Of a stretch of 7,612 nt of DNA, positions 1 to 5,879 are shown one piece after another. A model generated the notes under the pieces. The model worked only from the letters and a program-made list of their open reading frames with translations, was not told the DNA's origin and did not search any database. The first letter of the stretch is position 1. The number at the start of each line of letters is the position of its first letter. The position numbers and the translations under genes were made by a program. The DNA lies in the NCBI GenBank assembly GCA_012511915.1, contig JAAZFB010000129.1, forward strand, positions 1-7,612. Direction: 5' to 3'. The stretch comes from Clostridiaceae bacterium. Lineage in GTDB: Bacteria > Bacillota > Clostridia > Monoglobales > Firm-18.

Positions 1-425
1 CCAAGTTTATCAAAAAAAGCTTTTTTCATTGTGTTTTCAAAAGATGCATCACTATCGTTCGAAAGGGTATTGCCGTCTTGATCCGCCCATTCGTCCATGT
101 TAAAGGTATACACATGGTCGCACTTTACTTGCCACTCTTTCAAAAAGAACATTGCCCATCTATACATTCCCATTGGTCCTACAGGTATAATCATAATAAG
201 CTTTTCGCCATTTTCTTTTGCCTTTTTGATTTGTATGGCAATCTCATGCCCCATTAAGGTGTCAAAATCATTTATGTTATCGCATGAGATCGGGTTAAAA
301 TCTTTGTGCCAAAAATCCTCTCTTTCGTCACCCTTCTCACAACATTCATCAATTTTTTGCATGTCCCAACCTTTGGGATAAAACCCCTCCAACAGCGAGT
401 TCTTAACAGTGCTCATAAAATCCAT
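1..425 (-). CDS. NagB-family sugar-phosphate isomerase/deaminase, C-terminus beyond window
   Basis: Only the first 141 codons are inside the window; the gene runs off the left edge. Residues about 43-142 resemble the glucosamine-6-phosphate deaminase/6-phosphogluconolactonase fold. A central strand LIMIIPVGPMGMY (76-88) sits where NagB has its phosphate loop GLPTGxTPxxxY, and TFNMDEW (107-113) matches NagB TFNMDEY, including the Asp that acts as the general base in NagB. The rest of the catalytic site lies outside the window. Two things differ from classical NagB: the TGxT phosphate-loop core is replaced by VGPM, and there is an N-terminal stretch of about 40 residues (with FYPKGWDM) before the fold. 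The ATG at 425 directly follows the TAA of the upstream gene, and AGGGGG lies inside that gene's last codons, 8 nt before the ATG, so translation is probably coupled. A second in-frame ATG is at 416. Family placement is fairly sure; the substrate is unknown, and deaminase, isomerase or lactonase activity are all possible. Confidence 0.8.
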   Translation of the reverse strand, partial: MDFMSTVKNSLLEGFYPKGWDMQKIDECCEKGDEREDFWHKDFNPISCDNINDFDTLMGHEIAIQIKKAKENGEKLIMIIPVGPMGMYRWAMFFLKEWQVKCDHVYTFNMDEWADQDGNTLSNDSDASFENTMKKAFFDKL

Positions 426-1406
426 TTAATATTCCCCCTCATAAATATAATCTAATGCCGCTATAATTCCTTGTTTAATATCCTCAGCGGGTATTTTATG
501 CTTTTGACATAATTTAAGCGCACCCAACAGACGGTCCCCCGCTGCAAGCTTGCGTTCTGTATCGCGCCCAACACGCTCGGCAGTATCACCTAAACATCTG
601 TTTTTAAACCTGTTCATTAAATCATCTGCATAGGCGATAACTTCATCTTTTGGCTTGTTATGCTCTAAATGTAATGCCATAGCGGAAGCATGCATTGCAT
701 TTTTAACCGCTTGGGCTATGGTGTTGTCTTCCATAGCCTGCCAGATAAACTTATAGCCTTTTTGTTTTCCCAAATAAGCAGCAATTGCATGGCCCATATT
801 GTGCAGGTACAATTTGCTTTGAATATAATATTCAAATGGTGCACTTGGAAGCATGCCTTTAATTTGGGGTATGGGGTTTTTAAAAGCCGCCTTATCAACA
901 GGCAACTCACAGAATGGTTCTACCCATACTTTTGTGGGGCATCCCTCATACATCTGTTCTGTCATTACAGGCACCATGCGTCCCACACTTGCTTCTACAA
1001 AACCGACATTTCCGGTAGGTCTGATTAAATCGTGCAGGTATTTATCGGCGTTAATTAAATTTTCACAAATTATTATATCAACGCCTGTTTCGCGCCTTTC
1101 TAACCCCTCTTTAATTACCGGTGCCACATGAGGTAATACATTTACCCCCGCAGAGGTGAAAATTATATCCGCTGTTTGTATTTCGTCCGGTGCACTGTTA
1201 CTATGTACTGCGCGCACGTTTTTTATAATTATTTCGTTTTGGTATTCATTACATACTATTTTTATAGGGTAACATTTATCCGCATTTAGTCTATCAATTA
1301 GGCTTTGGTTTATATCAACAAACACAGTTTCATATCCGCTTTCGCATAAAAGCTGACCTAAAAAACCACGACCAATATTGCCACCACCATATACAACAGC
1401 CTTCAT
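426..1406 (-). CDS. Mannitol-1-phosphate 5-dehydrogenase-like polyol-phosphate dehydrogenase
   Basis: 326-residue NAD-dependent oxidoreductase of the mannitol dehydrogenase/MtlD superfamily, expected to interconvert a polyol phosphate and a ketose phosphate in the cytosol. The N-terminal Rossmann fold shows GGGNIGRGFLG (7-17) and an acidic Asp31 at the end of the second strand, which favours NAD over NADP. CENLI (114-118) matches the conserved ENM segment of MtlD. The helical C-terminal domain carries KLYLHNMGH (198-206), the K-x4-N-x2-H catalytic signature of long-chain polyol dehydrogenases (Lys198, Asn203, His206). It is clearly shorter than typical MtlD (about 380 residues), so it is probably a relative with another substrate rather than mtlD itself, and no symbol is given. 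GGAGG (1414-1418) stands 7 nt before the ATG, and the ATG overlaps the TGA of the kinase gene (ATGA, 1403-1406). It abuts the NagB-like gene downstream. Superfamily sure; substrate unknown. Confidence 0.88.
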   Translation of the reverse strand: MKAVVYGGGNIGRGFLGQLLCESGYETVFVDINQSLIDRLNADKCYPIKIVCNEYQNEIIIKNVRAVHSNSAPDEIQTADIIFTSAGVNVLPHVAPVIKEGLERRETGVDIIICENLINADKYLHDLIRPTGNVGFVEASVGRMVPVMTEQMYEGCPTKVWVEPFCELPVDKAAFKNPIPQIKGMLPSAPFEYYIQSKLYLHNMGHAIAAYLGKQKGYKFIWQAMEDNTIAQAVKNAMHASAMALHLEHNKPKDEVIAYADDLMNRFKNRCLGDTAERVGRDTERKLAAGDRLLGALKLCQKHKIPAEDIKQGIIAALDYIYEGEY

Positions 1407-2341
1407 TTTTTCGCCTCCATAAACGCCAGAATATCATCCATAGGTTTTATGCCGGTGGTTGCGCCGAGTGCTGAAACGCAATGTGCGCCGACCGCATTTG
1501 CAAAATATCCGCATTCGGTAAAACTCATTCCCTTAACAAGTGCTGTTATGAAACCGGCGCAAAAGCTGTCCCCCGCACCGGTAGTGTCGACTGCTTGTAC
1601 TTTATACGGAGGTACTATAACCGGTTTTTTGTTCTTCCCATCTTGTAAGTAGCAGCCTTTACTGCCGAGTTTTATGGCAACTTTGCTTACACCTTTATCA
1701 AAGAACTCTTTGGCAATTTCTTCAGGGATTTGTTTTTGACTGAGAGCCATTGCCTCTTCAATGCTTGGCAAGAAATAGTCTATATACGGCATACACTGCT
1801 CCAAGACATCCATCCATCTGCCTTTGCTGTCCCAGGCAGTATCCAATACAGTAGTCTTTCCCATTTGCTTGCACCTTTTAAGTACACTTGCACAATGTGC
1901 CCCGTCAAAGGTGTCCATTAAAAAGGTGCCGGCAACAAACACCACCTTGCTTTTTTCAATAACATCCCAATTAATATCGTCTTTTGAGAAGGTGCCGTTT
2001 GCACCTGTACAATGTAAAAATGTGCGTTCGCCTTGACTGTCTGACAGTACAACCGATGCGGAAGTCTGTGTTTTTTTATCAACACACAAACCATCTGTAT
2101 CGACATTATTACTTTCAAGAACACTTTTTAAAAACTCCCCGAAACTGTCATTGCCGACCTTGCCCAATATAGCCGCTTTAATACCGAGTATGCTCATATC
2201 AACAGCGGCCGACATTGCGCAACCGCCGCTATGTAACGATATCCCACTGATTAAATTCAGCAGTCCCTTATCCGGTATTTTATCCACCGGTTTTGCAATA
2301 ACATCTGCTACTAAAATTCCTATACATGAAACATCAAACAT
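1403..2341 (-). CDS. PfkB/ribokinase-family carbohydrate kinase
   Basis: 312-residue sugar kinase, normal length for the ribokinase/PfkB family, predicted to phosphorylate a sugar or polyol with ATP in the cytosol. The second PfkB signature is intact: DTTGAGDSF (252-260) forms the anion hole, with Asp258 as catalytic base. KLGSKG (224-229) corresponds to the nucleotide-side TLGxxG motif. SGG (38-40) followed by CAMSAA corresponds to the first signature GGxxxN, but the sugar-contacting Asn is Ser44 here. GKVGNDSFGEFL (60-71) is the typical helix after the lid. First gene of the leftward operon; its TGA overlaps the dehydrogenase start by 4 bp. The ATG at 2341 is preceded by AAAAGGAT with a 10-nt gap, slightly long but the only good site. 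It faces the AraC-type gene across a 157-bp spacer, so that protein is its likely regulator. Family certain; substrate not assignable. Confidence 0.92.
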   Translation of the reverse strand: MFDVSCIGILVADVIAKPVDKIPDKGLLNLISGISLHSGGCAMSAAVDMSILGIKAAILGKVGNDSFGEFLKSVLESNNVDTDGLCVDKKTQTSASVVLSDSQGERTFLHCTGANGTFSKDDINWDVIEKSKVVFVAGTFLMDTFDGAHCASVLKRCKQMGKTTVLDTAWDSKGRWMDVLEQCMPYIDYFLPSIEEAMALSQKQIPEEIAKEFFDKGVSKVAIKLGSKGCYLQDGKNKKPVIVPPYKVQAVDTTGAGDSFCAGFITALVKGMSFTECGYFANAVGAHCVSALGATTGIKPMDDILAFMEAKK

Positions 2342-2363
2342 TATGGAAACATCCTTTTAACAT

Positions 2364-2391
2364 ATATTATTTTCGACCGCAGGTATGACAT
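2364..2391 (-). promoter_or_regulatory. Weak candidate promoter of the kinase operon
   Basis: Reading the minus strand, ATGTCA (2391-2386) and TAATAT (2369-2364) are separated by 16 nt, and the kinase ATG follows about 22 nt after the -10. Each hexamer matches the sigma-A consensus at only 4 of 6 positions. A weak core promoter fits an operon that needs an AraC-type activator, but this placement is a guess among AT-rich alternatives. Confidence 0.3.
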
Positions 2392-2399
2392 TAAGAAAA

Positions 2400-2429
2400 T
2401 TGACTAACCTAATATATATATGATATAAT
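2400..2429 (+). promoter_or_regulatory. Sigma-A promoter with extended -10 for the AraC-type gene
   Basis: TTGACT (2400-2405), 18 nt, then TATAAT (2424-2429) preceded by TG at 2421-2422, giving an extended TGaTATAAT. Transcription should start near 2436 and leave a leader of roughly 63 nt before the ATG at 2499. The -35 lies about 60 bp from the kinase start, so regulator and operon share this short control region. Confidence 0.72.
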
Positions 2430-2449
2430 ATTTTAGATATAATGTCTTT
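2422..2449 (+). repeat. Tandem 14-bp direct repeat at the AraC transcription start
   Basis: GATATAAT occurs at 2422 and again at 2436, exactly 14 bp apart. The two 14-bp units agree at 11 positions. The first copy contains the -10 box and the second covers the likely start of transcription. It could be a regulator half-site pair or simply low-complexity AT sequence. Confidence 0.35.
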
Positions 2450-2484
2450 AACTTATGTTGTAAAATTATTAACACATATTGCAC

Positions 2485-2490
2485 AAGGGG
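2485..2490 (+). promoter_or_regulatory. Ribosome binding site that fixes the AraC-type start
   Basis: AAGGGG is followed by 8 nt and ATG at 2499. An earlier in-frame ATG at 2442 has no such site and would lie only about 6 nt after the predicted transcription start, so 2499 is preferred. A further in-frame ATG at 2511 is less well placed. Confidence 0.75.
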
Positions 2491-2498
2491 TTTTATTT

Positions 2499-3377
2499 AT
2501 GGGGTTTGAAATGACAAAAATAAATAGAGACATAGATATTTTGGGATTTAACGCTGTTTATTATCTTGAATTAGATAAAAACTTCTACCATACCCCCGAA
2601 AGGCATGGCTTTTGGGAAATAGCTTATGTTGACAGGGGTAATATAAATGCTATAGTTGACGGAATAGGTTGCTCGCTGTCTCAAGGTCAGGTTATCTTCC
2701 ACAAGCCTATGGAATTGCATTCTCATATATCGAATAAGAAGGAGTCTAATAACATTGTGATTATTGCCTTTACATGCAATAGTGAAATAATGAACAACTT
2801 TAACAAAAAGATATTCAACTTGGGAAAGAACTCAAAAAAGATTCTGTCATTATTTTTATCCGAAGCTAAAAACGCACTTGCAGAATTGCCGCATGAATTT
2901 GAAAACAAGTCCCCGCTTAATTTTGAAAATGCAAAAGTAGGCTCTGTTCAATTAATGCGATGTTATCTTATCGAATTCTTATTCTCATTGATACGCAGTA
3001 GTGGGGAATCTGTAAAAACTATGTTTTACACCGAAACATCCAAAATGATAGCGGAAAATTCAATTGTAGACTCAATAGAGAGTTATTTAATAGATAGTAT
3101 ATATATCCCGCTTACACTTCAGGATATCTGTGATAAATTTTTAATCAGCAAAACATATTTATGCAGGATTTTCAAAGCCGCAATAGGTAAAAGTCCGATT
3201 GAATATTTTATTGATTTAAAAATTGAAGAGGCGAAAAAGCTTATCAGAGAAGAAGAGTTCAATATAACTCAAATTTCCGATAAGCTCGGTTATTCAAGTA
3301 TCCATCATTTTACAAGGATGTTCAATAGAGTGACAGGTTTATCCCCGACGGTTTATAAAAAGTCGATTGGGTTTTAA
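2499..3377 (+). CDS. AraC-family transcriptional regulator with N-terminal cupin
   Basis: 292 residues from the chosen ATG. The N-terminal half is a cupin/AraC ligand-binding barrel: FYHTPERHGFWEIAYVDRG (about 29-47), a short GxG turn, and IFHKPMELHSH (67-77), the usual last strands with His residues. The C-terminal 90 residues are a classic double helix-turn-helix: LTLQDICDKFLISKTYLCRIFK (about 206-227) and ITQISDKLGYSSIHHFTRMFNRVTG ending SPTVYK (256-287), which matches the AraC signature F-x-R-x-F-x-x-x-x-G-x-S-P. It is divergent from the kinase-dehydrogenase-isomerase operon and is probably its activator in response to the operon's substrate or product. The coding region looks more AT-rich than the neighbouring genes, which is common for such regulators. 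An upstream in-frame ATG (2442) would add 19 residues but lacks a ribosome site. A hairpin terminator follows 41 bp after the stop. Family sure; target inferred from position. Confidence 0.93.
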   Translation: MGFEMTKINRDIDILGFNAVYYLELDKNFYHTPERHGFWEIAYVDRGNINAIVDGIGCSLSQGQVIFHKPMELHSHISNKKESNNIVIIAFTCNSEIMNNFNKKIFNLGKNSKKILSLFLSEAKNALAELPHEFENKSPLNFENAKVGSVQLMRCYLIEFLFSLIRSSGESVKTMFYTETSKMIAENSIVDSIESYLIDSIYIPLTLQDICDKFLISKTYLCRIFKAAIGKSPIEYFIDLKIEEAKKLIREEEFNITQISDKLGYSSIHHFTRMFNRVTGLSPTVYKKSIGF

Positions 3378-3417
3378 AAACATTTATTTGAAATTTTATA
3401 CCGACTAATACTAAATT

Positions 3418-3455
3418 CTCTCAAATATAGTGTTATATTTGAGAGATGATTTTTT
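3418..3455 (+). terminator. Hairpin terminator after the AraC-type gene
   Basis: CTCTCAAATATA (3418-3429) pairs perfectly over 12 bp with TATATTTGAGAG (3434-3445) around a GTGT loop. TTTTTT at 3450-3455 follows after a 4-nt ATGA gap. The long stem makes a terminator likely although the T-run does not touch the stem. On the opposite strand the same stem is not followed by a T-run. Confidence 0.65.
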
Positions 3456-3456
3456 G

Positions 3457-3521
3457 CTGAGCAAGGCATGGGTTCTTTTGAATGCTTTTTGCATTCAAAA
3501 CGGTTCCATAACGATGCTCAG
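3457..3521. repeat. Nested inverted repeat in the araC-katE gap
   Basis: Three nested paired segments share one centre: CTGAGCA (3457-3463) with TGCTCAG (3515-3521), ATGG (3468-3471) with CCAT (3506-3509), and TTTTGAATGC (3476-3485) with GCATTCAAAA (3491-3500) around a TTTTT loop. The arms hold 21 paired bases with short internal loops. No T-run follows on either strand, so it is not an ordinary terminator. It may protect the 3' end of the catalase mRNA, or be a small mobile-repeat remnant. Confidence 0.6.
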
Positions 3522-3546
3522 TGGAAAATCTGCCGAAAAGATTGCG

Positions 3547-5625
3547 CTATATTTGATTGAATTTAGTATAAGCAAGTATTCGATCCCAAAACCGATGAAA
3601 CGCGACACCCTGTATAAATTGGTTTATAAAATCATTATCCCCCGCGCATCCCAAGAAAACCCCGGGACTATTCGCCATGTTATTATCCTCGACCCATGTT
3701 TTACCTTCATTTGTTGCTGCGATAGGCTTATAGTGTATGAACGCTTCCTTTACAAACTTACAAGACTCCATTTTAAAGTATGGATCCGCATTTTGACCGC
3801 CGTCAATATAGACTGCGTCAAAAACAACCGATGAGTCAGTTATAAATGATTTTGTCGCTTCCATTTGGGCACCATCAGAGCTTGTTATCATTCCGAGCTT
3901 ATCACTAATAATGGCTACCTGAGCGCCCGCTGCCTGCAACGACTTAATAACGGTATCAACCTGATTATAATCAAAACCCTCGGCAATAGCTACAGCGACT
4001 TTCCTGGTTAGAGGTGTTTTAATTGTATTTTCCTGACTGAGGGCAGGCGATGCTTTTGTTACCGTTGAACCGCCCGAGGTTGGGGGTGTGGCACCAATTT
4101 TTATTGCTATCGCTTTTGCTAGCTCCAAGCTCACATTGGTGAACATGTCTACCACTTGCTGCTTAATGCATTTGTCTTTCACTCTGCCTACCTCAAAGGC
4201 GAATGCATCGATGATATGCTGCCTCTCCGGCGGGCTCATACTGTTCCAAAACAGTGTCGCCTGGGAGAAGTGATCGTTAAAGCTGTCGCTTCGGGCGCGG
4301 ATTTTTTTACCGTTAACATTCTCCTGGTAGTGGACATAGCCGCCCTCTTCCTCGCCGATAGGATAGGGGGAGTTATTCGCTATGGCATTGCGGTGATATG
4401 CAACATTTCCTACATTTATTGTTTGACGTCCATAGCCGTCACGCTGGTTATTGTGGAGCGAACAAACCGGACGGTTAATGGGAAGCTCATGGAAGTTTGG
4501 CCCTCCAAGGCGTATCAATTGGGTATCAAGGTATGAAAACAGTCTGCCCTGTAAGAGTGGGTCATTTGAAAAGTCGATTCCCGGCACCACATTTCCCGGG
4601 TGAAATGCCACTTGCTCAGTCTCTGCGAAAAAATTGTCCACATTGCGATTTAAAGTCATCTTTCCAATGATGCGAACAGGAATATCCTCCTCCGGCCAAA
4701 GCTTTGTTGGGTCAAGAATATCAAAGTCAAAGGCGAATTCATCCTTCTCTTCAAGCAACTGCACGCCTAACTCAAACTCGGGATAGTTGCCCATTTCAAT
4801 ATTGTCCCACAAATCGCGACGGTTATAATCGGGGTCCTCCCCACCTATTTTCGCGGCTTCGGTTTGCAAGAGAGAATGTACGCCCAACAGCGGTTTCCAG
4901 TGAAACTTAACAAAATGTGCTGTACCTTCTTCATTGATGAAACGAAAGGTGTTTACACCAAAGCCCTCCATCATGCGAAAGCTTCTTGGAATGGCGCGGT
5001 CGCTCATTGCCCACATGACCATATGCGCCGATTCCTGATTCTGTGTAATCCAATCCCAGAATGTATCGTGTGAAGCCGTTGCCTGAGGGATTTCGTTGTT
5101 AGGTTCCGGTTTATTCGCATGTACAAAATCCGGAAACTTAATGGCATCCTGCATAAAAAAGGGCGCCATATTATTTGCTACTAAATCGTAGTTCCCCTCT
5201 TGTGTATAGAACTTTGTTGCAAAACCACGAACATCCCGTGCTGTGTCCTTTGAACCTCGAGAACCGATAACGGTAGAAAAACGTACAAATACAGGGGTCT
5301 TAACATTCGGGTCCTGTAAGAAATTCGCTTTTGTATAAGGCTTCATTGATTCATAGACTTGGAATACCCCATGGGCACCAAAACCACGTGCATGAACCAC
5401 TCGCTCGGGAATTCGCTCATGGTCAAAGTGAGTAATTTTCTCCCTAAAATGGAAATCCTCCATAATTGTAGGCCCGCGCGCCCCCGCTTTTAAGCTGACA
5501 TCATCCTCTGAGACTTTTAGCCCTTGGTTGGTTGTCAGTACCTTATTTTCATTGTCCTTGCTGCGAAAGTTCTCTAATTGTTCATTTTTGATGTTTTCAT
5601 TAAAGCTTGTTTGTTTATCATTCAT
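3547..5625 (-). CDS. katE: Large-subunit heme catalase, HPII/KatE type
   Basis: 692-residue catalase that splits hydrogen peroxide into water and oxygen. The length and C-terminal domain place it in the large-subunit clade 2 with E. coli HPII and B. subtilis KatE. The core (about 48-510) shows RVVHARGFGAHG (75-86) with distal catalytic His78, DLVANN (147-152) with distal Asn151, and RLFSYLDTQ (361-369) with the proximal heme-ligand Tyr365. Spacing from His to Asn (73) and His to Tyr (287) equals HPII as I recall it. His342 in AFHPGN lies where HPII has the His that crosslinks to the heme-ligand Tyr. Residues about 540-692 (RKVAVAIAEGFDYNQV onward) form the class I glutamine-amidotransferase-like flavodoxin fold typical of this clade. 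Odd: the usual GNNTPIFF is ANNMAPFF here (150-157). The ATG at 5625 has AAGG 8 nt upstream. Monocistronic by position. Base composition looks somewhat more GC-rich than its neighbours. Identity is very sure; the symbol follows the clade. Confidence 0.96.
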   Translation of the reverse strand: MNDKQTSFNENIKNEQLENFRSKDNENKVLTTNQGLKVSEDDVSLKAGARGPTIMEDFHFREKITHFDHERIPERVVHARGFGAHGVFQVYESMKPYTKANFLQDPNVKTPVFVRFSTVIGSRGSKDTARDVRGFATKFYTQEGNYDLVANNMAPFFMQDAIKFPDFVHANKPEPNNEIPQATASHDTFWDWITQNQESAHMVMWAMSDRAIPRSFRMMEGFGVNTFRFINEEGTAHFVKFHWKPLLGVHSLLQTEAAKIGGEDPDYNRRDLWDNIEMGNYPEFELGVQLLEEKDEFAFDFDILDPTKLWPEEDIPVRIIGKMTLNRNVDNFFAETEQVAFHPGNVVPGIDFSNDPLLQGRLFSYLDTQLIRLGGPNFHELPINRPVCSLHNNQRDGYGRQTINVGNVAYHRNAIANNSPYPIGEEEGGYVHYQENVNGKKIRARSDSFNDHFSQATLFWNSMSPPERQHIIDAFAFEVGRVKDKCIKQQVVDMFTNVSLELAKAIAIKIGATPPTSGGSTVTKASPALSQENTIKTPLTRKVAVAIAEGFDYNQVDTVIKSLQAAGAQVAIISDKLGMITSSDGAQMEATKSFITDSSVVFDAVYIDGGQNADPYFKMESCKFVKEAFIHYKPIAATNEGKTWVEDNNMANSPGVFLGCAGDNDFINQFIQGVAFHRFWDRILAYTKFNQI

Positions 5626-5646
5626 ATACTATACCTTACCTTACTT

Positions 5647-5669
5647 ATCAGGGGTTTACCCCCATTGAT
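5647..5669 (-). other. Small hairpin in the katE leader
   Basis: GGGG (5651-5654) and CCCC (5659-5662) form a stem with a TTTA loop, extended by ATCA (5647-5650) and TGAT (5666-5669) across a 3-nt bulge. It lies in the predicted 5' leader of the catalase mRNA, just upstream of the ribosome site. It may affect mRNA stability or ribosome access; no function can be assigned. Confidence 0.45.
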
Positions 5670-5700
5670 TAATTTACCGATTATTATTGCCGCTTGTACC

Positions 5701-5720
5701 AATAATATACTTATACTATT
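5701..5720. promoter_or_regulatory. 20-bp palindrome, candidate operator of katE
   Basis: AATAATATA (5701-5709) and TATACTATT (5712-5720) are inverted copies with one mismatched pair and a CT centre. The palindrome covers the katE -10 box (5710-5715). The AT-rich inverted-repeat form is reminiscent of Fur/PerR-family operators, but the match to the B. subtilis PerR box is only partial (about 9 of 14 informative positions by eye). A peroxide-responsive repressor site is a reasonable inference, not shown. Confidence 0.45.
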
Positions 5721-5738
5721 CCTTATTTAAAATATCAA
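5710..5738 (-). promoter_or_regulatory. Sigma-A promoter of katE
   Basis: On the minus strand TTGATA (5738-5733) and TATAAG (5715-5710) are spaced 17 nt, each 5 of 6 to consensus. Transcription would start near 5703 and give a leader of about 78 nt before the ATG at 5625. It is divergent from the rplU promoter, with the two -35 boxes 27 bp apart. Confidence 0.65.
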
Positions 5739-5765
5739 CAAACGGGGAAACTCAAAAAAATGTTC

Positions 5766-5794
5766 TTGACAAGTATCGCGCGGTATGTTATTAT
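5766..5794 (+). promoter_or_regulatory. Strong sigma-A promoter of the rplU operon
   Basis: A perfect TTGACA (5766-5771), 17 nt, then TATTAT (5789-5794, 5 of 6). The start should be near 5801, exactly where the structured L21 leader begins. This strength fits a ribosomal protein operon. Confidence 0.82.
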
Positions 5795-5800
5795 TCTTTA

Positions 5801-5879
5801 GTATCCGCACGCAGAGGGTTAAAAAATGCAATCGCATACCTATTTGCGGCGAGTTTAATAACGGAGGTGCGTAAAGTAA
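5801..5879 (+). ncRNA. L21 leader, structured 5' leader of rplU
   Basis: The leader contains CCGCA (5805-5809) pairing with TGCGG (5845-5849), enclosing AGAGGGTT, an A-run, and a small hairpin ATGC-AATC-GCAT (5826-5837). This is the arrangement I know from the Rfam ribosomal protein L21 leader of Firmicutes, in which L21 is thought to repress its own operon. The ribosome site GGAGGT (5863-5868) follows 13 nt after the closing stem. CGCAC (5806-5810) can alternatively pair with GTGCG (5867-5871), which overlaps the ribosome site. The family match is from memory; the stems are read directly. Confidence 0.7.

Noticed and set aside
97..381. Plus-strand open frame of 94 codons
   Set aside because: Antisense to the NagB-like gene, which has clear family motifs; the product is low-complexity and resembles nothing known.
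2410..2435. AT-rich run as a replication origin or DnaA region
   Set aside because: No DnaA-box-like motif or repeated iteron was seen; it is explained by the AraC promoter.
2442..2498. Upstream in-frame ATG giving a 311-residue AraC-type protein
   Set aside because: It has no ribosome site and would lie almost at the predicted transcription start; ATG 2499 has AAGGGG at ideal spacing and the cupin domain begins after it.
3457..3521. Insertion-sequence ends
   Set aside because: The inverted repeat has no transposase between or near its arms and no visible target-site duplication, so it is recorded only as an inverted repeat.
3430..3834. Plus-strand open frame of 134 codons
   Set aside because: It starts inside the terminator hairpin, runs antisense to the conserved C-terminus of the catalase, and has no ribosome site or recognisable domain.
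4156..4536. Plus-strand open frame of 126 codons with a hydrophobic end
   Set aside because: Antisense to the best-conserved part of the catalase core; a shadow of its codon structure.
5719..5749. Sigma-B-like promoter for katE, as in B. subtilis
   Set aside because: On the minus strand GTTTGT and GGAATA are only loosely similar to the consensus, with a spacer of 15 nt, and a better sigma-A promoter overlaps the same place.
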